Below, piece after piece: positions 3,844 through 5,930 of a DNA stretch of 5,930 nt. Under the pieces are notes generated by a model. That model had not been told where the DNA came from. It saw only the letters and a list, made by a program, of their open reading frames with translations, and did no database searches. Location: the NCBI GenBank assembly GCA_029260695.1, contig JAJDCT010000185.1, forward strand, positions 1-5,930, read 5' to 3'. How positions within the stretch are numbered: the stretch's first letter is position 1; the number at the start of each line of letters is the position of its first letter. The position numbers and the translations under genes are program-made. The stretch is from Phycisphaeraceae bacterium. GTDB lineage: Bacteria > Planctomycetota > Phycisphaerae > Phycisphaerales > Phycisphaeraceae.

Positions 3844-5930
3844 ATGAACACGACCACCCTCCTTGTGCTGGTTTACTTCGTTGTACTGTTCGGCTTGACC
3901 CTGTATTTCTCGGTCAAGGAAAGCCCGCTGTGGAAGTCCACCCTGATCGCGCTGGTGCTCTCGGCATTCGGCCTCTCGCTGTGGTTCCCCGGTGAGGGCG
4001 GTTACGGCCCGGAAGATCGGCTGATCCCGGGACTCGACCTCGCGGGTGGCACCACGCTGGTGTACGACGTGAAGGTCCCCAAGAACCGTGATTCCAAGAC
4101 CGTGATCGACGACACGATCTCGATCCTCTCAAAGCGTGTCGACCCGTCGGGCACACGGAACTTGGTCTGGCGTCAGGTCGCAGGGAATCGGCTTGAGGTC
4201 CAGATGCCCCTGCCAGATCCCGAGACGAGTCGGCGTCGTGAGGCCTACGAGGCTGCCAGGGAGGCGGTGCTGGTCGGCAACATCGCTGAGCACGGGTTGG
4301 ATTCGAAGCTACGGCTGTCTTCCAGTGAGCGGGCCGACAGCCTCAAGGCACTGGCCGGGGACGACACCGATCTGTTGGCGTCCCTGACGGCCCTGGCTGG
4401 ATCTCATGACACGCTCGCCTCCACCACGACCGCCAACGAGGCTGGGCAAGCCGTTTACGACCGGGCCCTGGCTGCGATCCGGGATTTGCCGGCAACCGCT
4501 AGCGAAGAGCAGGTCGCCCAAGCCCGCGAGACCGCTGACAACCTGCGTAAAGATCTCCAGGGCAAGGCACTTGCCTACCTGGACTCCAGGGATGCCTTTG
4601 ACGCCGCCAAGCAGGCCGTGCTCGGTGCGAACATCACCGATTTCGAGCTGGACCGTATCCAAGACCTGCCGGTCCCCGAGGTCGATGACCCTGAGATAAC
4701 CAACCTGCGGCGCGAGGCGGCCGATGACTTGATCGCCCAGCGTCCGAGCAAGGCGGACCAGGTCAACGCCTGGTTCGATGCCTACGGGGCCTACGAGTCG
4801 AAGAAAGGCCAGCTGGATGACCCCGACGACCTGATCACCTTATTGCAAGGCTCGGGCGTGCTGGAATTCAGGATCGTCCCGACACCCAAGAACCCCGGGC
4901 TGGACATTCCCGGATACCGACAGCAACTAGCCGAGCGTGGCCCCCGTGCTGGTCAGGGCAAGGCCTGGATCTGGTCAGAGATCGACGACATCGTGGAGTT
5001 CATCGACGGCCGAAAGAACCTGGAATCCCTCGAGGCCGACCCGCAGGGATTTTTTGAGGCCAGGGGGCAGATCGGGCAGCGCTACGCCGACAAGTATTAC
5101 ATCCTGCTGGGCAATGTCGCGAGCATGGCGATGACGCAGGAGCAGGATTGGGGCCTGCGCTCGGCTCGGGCGACGGTCGACCAGACCAGCGGGCAGCAGG
5201 CGGTGGCGTTTACGCTGAACTCACTGGGTGCCGAGCGGATGAGCCAGATCACCGGGCCCAACGTCGGCGCACAGATGGCGATCCTGTTGGACGGCAAGGC
5301 CATTTCCTCCCCGGTGCTGAATAGCAAGATCGCCGGGAACGGGCAGATCACCGGTGGGGCAGGCGGTTTCTCTGACTCCGAACTGCGTTACCTCCTGAAC
5401 ACCCTCAAGGCCGGGTCGTTGGAAGGCGAGCTGAGCAAACGCCCGATCAGCCAGAAGACCATCGGCGCCAAGTTCGGGCAGGACAACATCAACAGCGGTT
5501 ACGAAGCGGCCAAGGACGCTTTGATCGTCGTGGCGATCTTCATGCTGGGGTACTACTTCTTCGCCGGGTTGATCGCCGACTTTGCCCTGGTCGCCAATAT
5601 GATCCTGATCCTCGGGGTCATGGCGACCCTGCGCTCGACGTTCACCCTCCCGGGCATCGCCGGCATCGTCCTGACCATCGGCATGGCGGTCGACGCCAAC
5701 GTCCTGATCTTCGAGCGTATCCGTGAGGAGTCCGAACGCGGTGCCGACCTGGCGACGAGTATCCGCCTGGGCTACGAGAAGGCCCTGAGCACCATCCTCG
5801 ACGCCAACATCACCACGCTGATTACCTGTATCGTCCTGGGCTACACCGCCACGGTCGAGATCAAGGGCTTTGCCGTCACGCTTGGGATCGGCATCCTGGC
5901 GACCTTGTTCACCGCCCTGTTCTGCACGCG
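3844..5930 (+). CDS. secD: Protein translocase subunit SecD (runs off window)
   Basis: Membrane component of the Sec export machinery that, with SecF, uses the proton gradient to pull preproteins to the outer side of the membrane. The frame stays open for 695 codons to the window edge. An in-frame TAG at 3820 makes ATG 3844 the first possible start. Order: two hydrophobic helices (about 4-24 and 31-48); GLDLAGG motif (63-69); first half of the P1 domain with SKRVDPSG and RLEVQMPLPD; an insertion of about 200 residues (126-329); GVLEFRIV (338-345); AVAFTLNSLGAERM, GAQMAILLDGKAISSPV and LLNTLKAGSL; and helices from 559 onward with TLPGIAGIVLTIGMAVDANVLIFERIREE, D617 being the conserved membrane aspartate needed for proton coupling. 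DANITTLI (653-660) and KGFAVTLGIGI follow. SecD usually ends soon after this point; whether SecF is fused behind it, as in some lineages, cannot be seen. No Shine-Dalgarno sequence precedes the start. Confidence 0.95.
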   Translation, partial: MNTTTLLVLVYFVVLFGLTLYFSVKESPLWKSTLIALVLSAFGLSLWFPGEGGYGPEDRLIPGLDLAGGTTLVYDVKVPKNRDSKTVIDDTISILSKRVDPSGTRNLVWRQVAGNRLEVQMPLPDPETSRRREAYEAAREAVLVGNIAEHGLDSKLRLSSSERADSLKALAGDDTDLLASLTALAGSHDTLASTTTANEAGQAVYDRALAAIRDLPATASEEQVAQARETADNLRKDLQGKALAYLDSRDAFDAAKQAVLGANITDFELDRIQDLPVPEVDDPEITNLRREAADDLIAQRPSKADQVNAWFDAYGAYESKKGQLDDPDDLITLLQGSGVLEFRIVPTPKNPGLDIPGYRQQLAERGPRAGQGKAWIWSEIDDIVEFIDGRKNLESLEADPQGFFEARGQIGQRYADKYYILLGNVASMAMTQEQDWGLRSARATVDQTSGQQAVAFTLNSLGAERMSQITGPNVGAQMAILLDGKAISSPVLNSKIAGNGQITGGAGGFSDSELRYLLNTLKAGSLEGELSKRPISQKTIGAKFGQDNINSGYEAAKDALIVVAIFMLGYYFFAGLIADFALVANMILILGVMATLRSTFTLPGIAGIVLTIGMAVDANVLIFERIREESERGADLATSIRLGYEKALSTILDANITTLITCIVLGYTATVEIKGFAVTLGIGILATLFTALFCT
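4219..4830 (+). other. Large SecD-internal insertion with a duplicated segment
   Basis: In E. coli SecD only about a dozen residues separate the end of the LPG motif from LEFR. Here about 200 residues (126-329) lie between LPD and VLEFR. The segment is rich in Ala, Asp, Glu, Arg and Leu, looks mainly helical, and lacks hydrophobic stretches, so it should project outside the membrane with the P1 domain. Residues 132-153 and 249-270 align without gaps. Eleven of 22 residues are identical and most others are conservative (REAYEAAREAVL against RDAFDAAKQAVL, then NI and LD). A weaker third copy may lie at 309-324 (AWFDAYGAYESKK). This suggests growth by internal duplication. The function of the insert is unknown. 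Confidence 0.6.

Noticed and set aside
5860..5930. SecD-SecF fusion
   Set aside because: Fusion is common in some lineages, but the window ends inside the last SecD helix, so neither a stop codon nor SecF sequence can be seen.

Overview
The window reads as chromosomal DNA of a GC-rich bacterium, most likely a planctomycete and possibly of the Phycisphaerae. That placement is an inference from gene content and protein style: a rhomboid with a C-terminal 'RILDK...GLxSLTxxEKK' tail, a YajC with a long acidic, Ser/Thr/Pro-rich N-terminus, and a SecD with a very large insertion in its first periplasmic domain. It was not tested by phylogeny. All supported genes are on the + strand.

Layout. Positions 1-168 hold the last 55 codons of an unrecognised gene. 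A 142-bp gap follows with a two-hairpin repeat. Next is a one-base-overlapping pair: a NUDIX hydrolase of the ADP-ribose pyrophosphatase type (311-856) and an intramembrane rhomboid serine protease (856-1773). A 209-bp gap carries a short heptamer-repeat tract, a G-rich run, a 76-bp palindromic element and a good promoter candidate. Then comes the familiar tgt-yajC-secD cluster: tRNA-guanine transglycosylase (1983-3275), the small Sec accessory membrane protein YajC (3318-3749), and SecD (3844 to the window edge, still open after 695 codons). The cluster joins tRNA wobble-base modification to two Sec auxiliary proteins that help preprotein export. This gene order is widespread in bacteria, and here the three genes look co-transcribed.

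The unusual material lies in repeats rather than in a new gene system. (1) Two spacers carry elements of similar plan: an outer TAGC/GCTA pair enclosing two hairpins, three of the four with a GTA or TAC loop. (2) The tgt gene has an in-frame insertion of about 58 codons that disrupts no catalytic motif. It consists largely of degenerate 7-bp repeats (GGGGTCT / AGACCCC) arranged as a 27-bp imperfect inverted repeat. A 21-bp copy of one arm lies just before secD, and a different 7-bp repeat follows the rhomboid gene. (3) SecD carries an insertion of about 200 residues with an internal duplication. (4) At least one start (tgt), and perhaps the NUDIX start, sits so close behind a -10-like hexamer that a leaderless mRNA is likely.

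No tRNA, rRNA, CRISPR array, transposase or phage gene was seen, and no minus-strand gene is supported.
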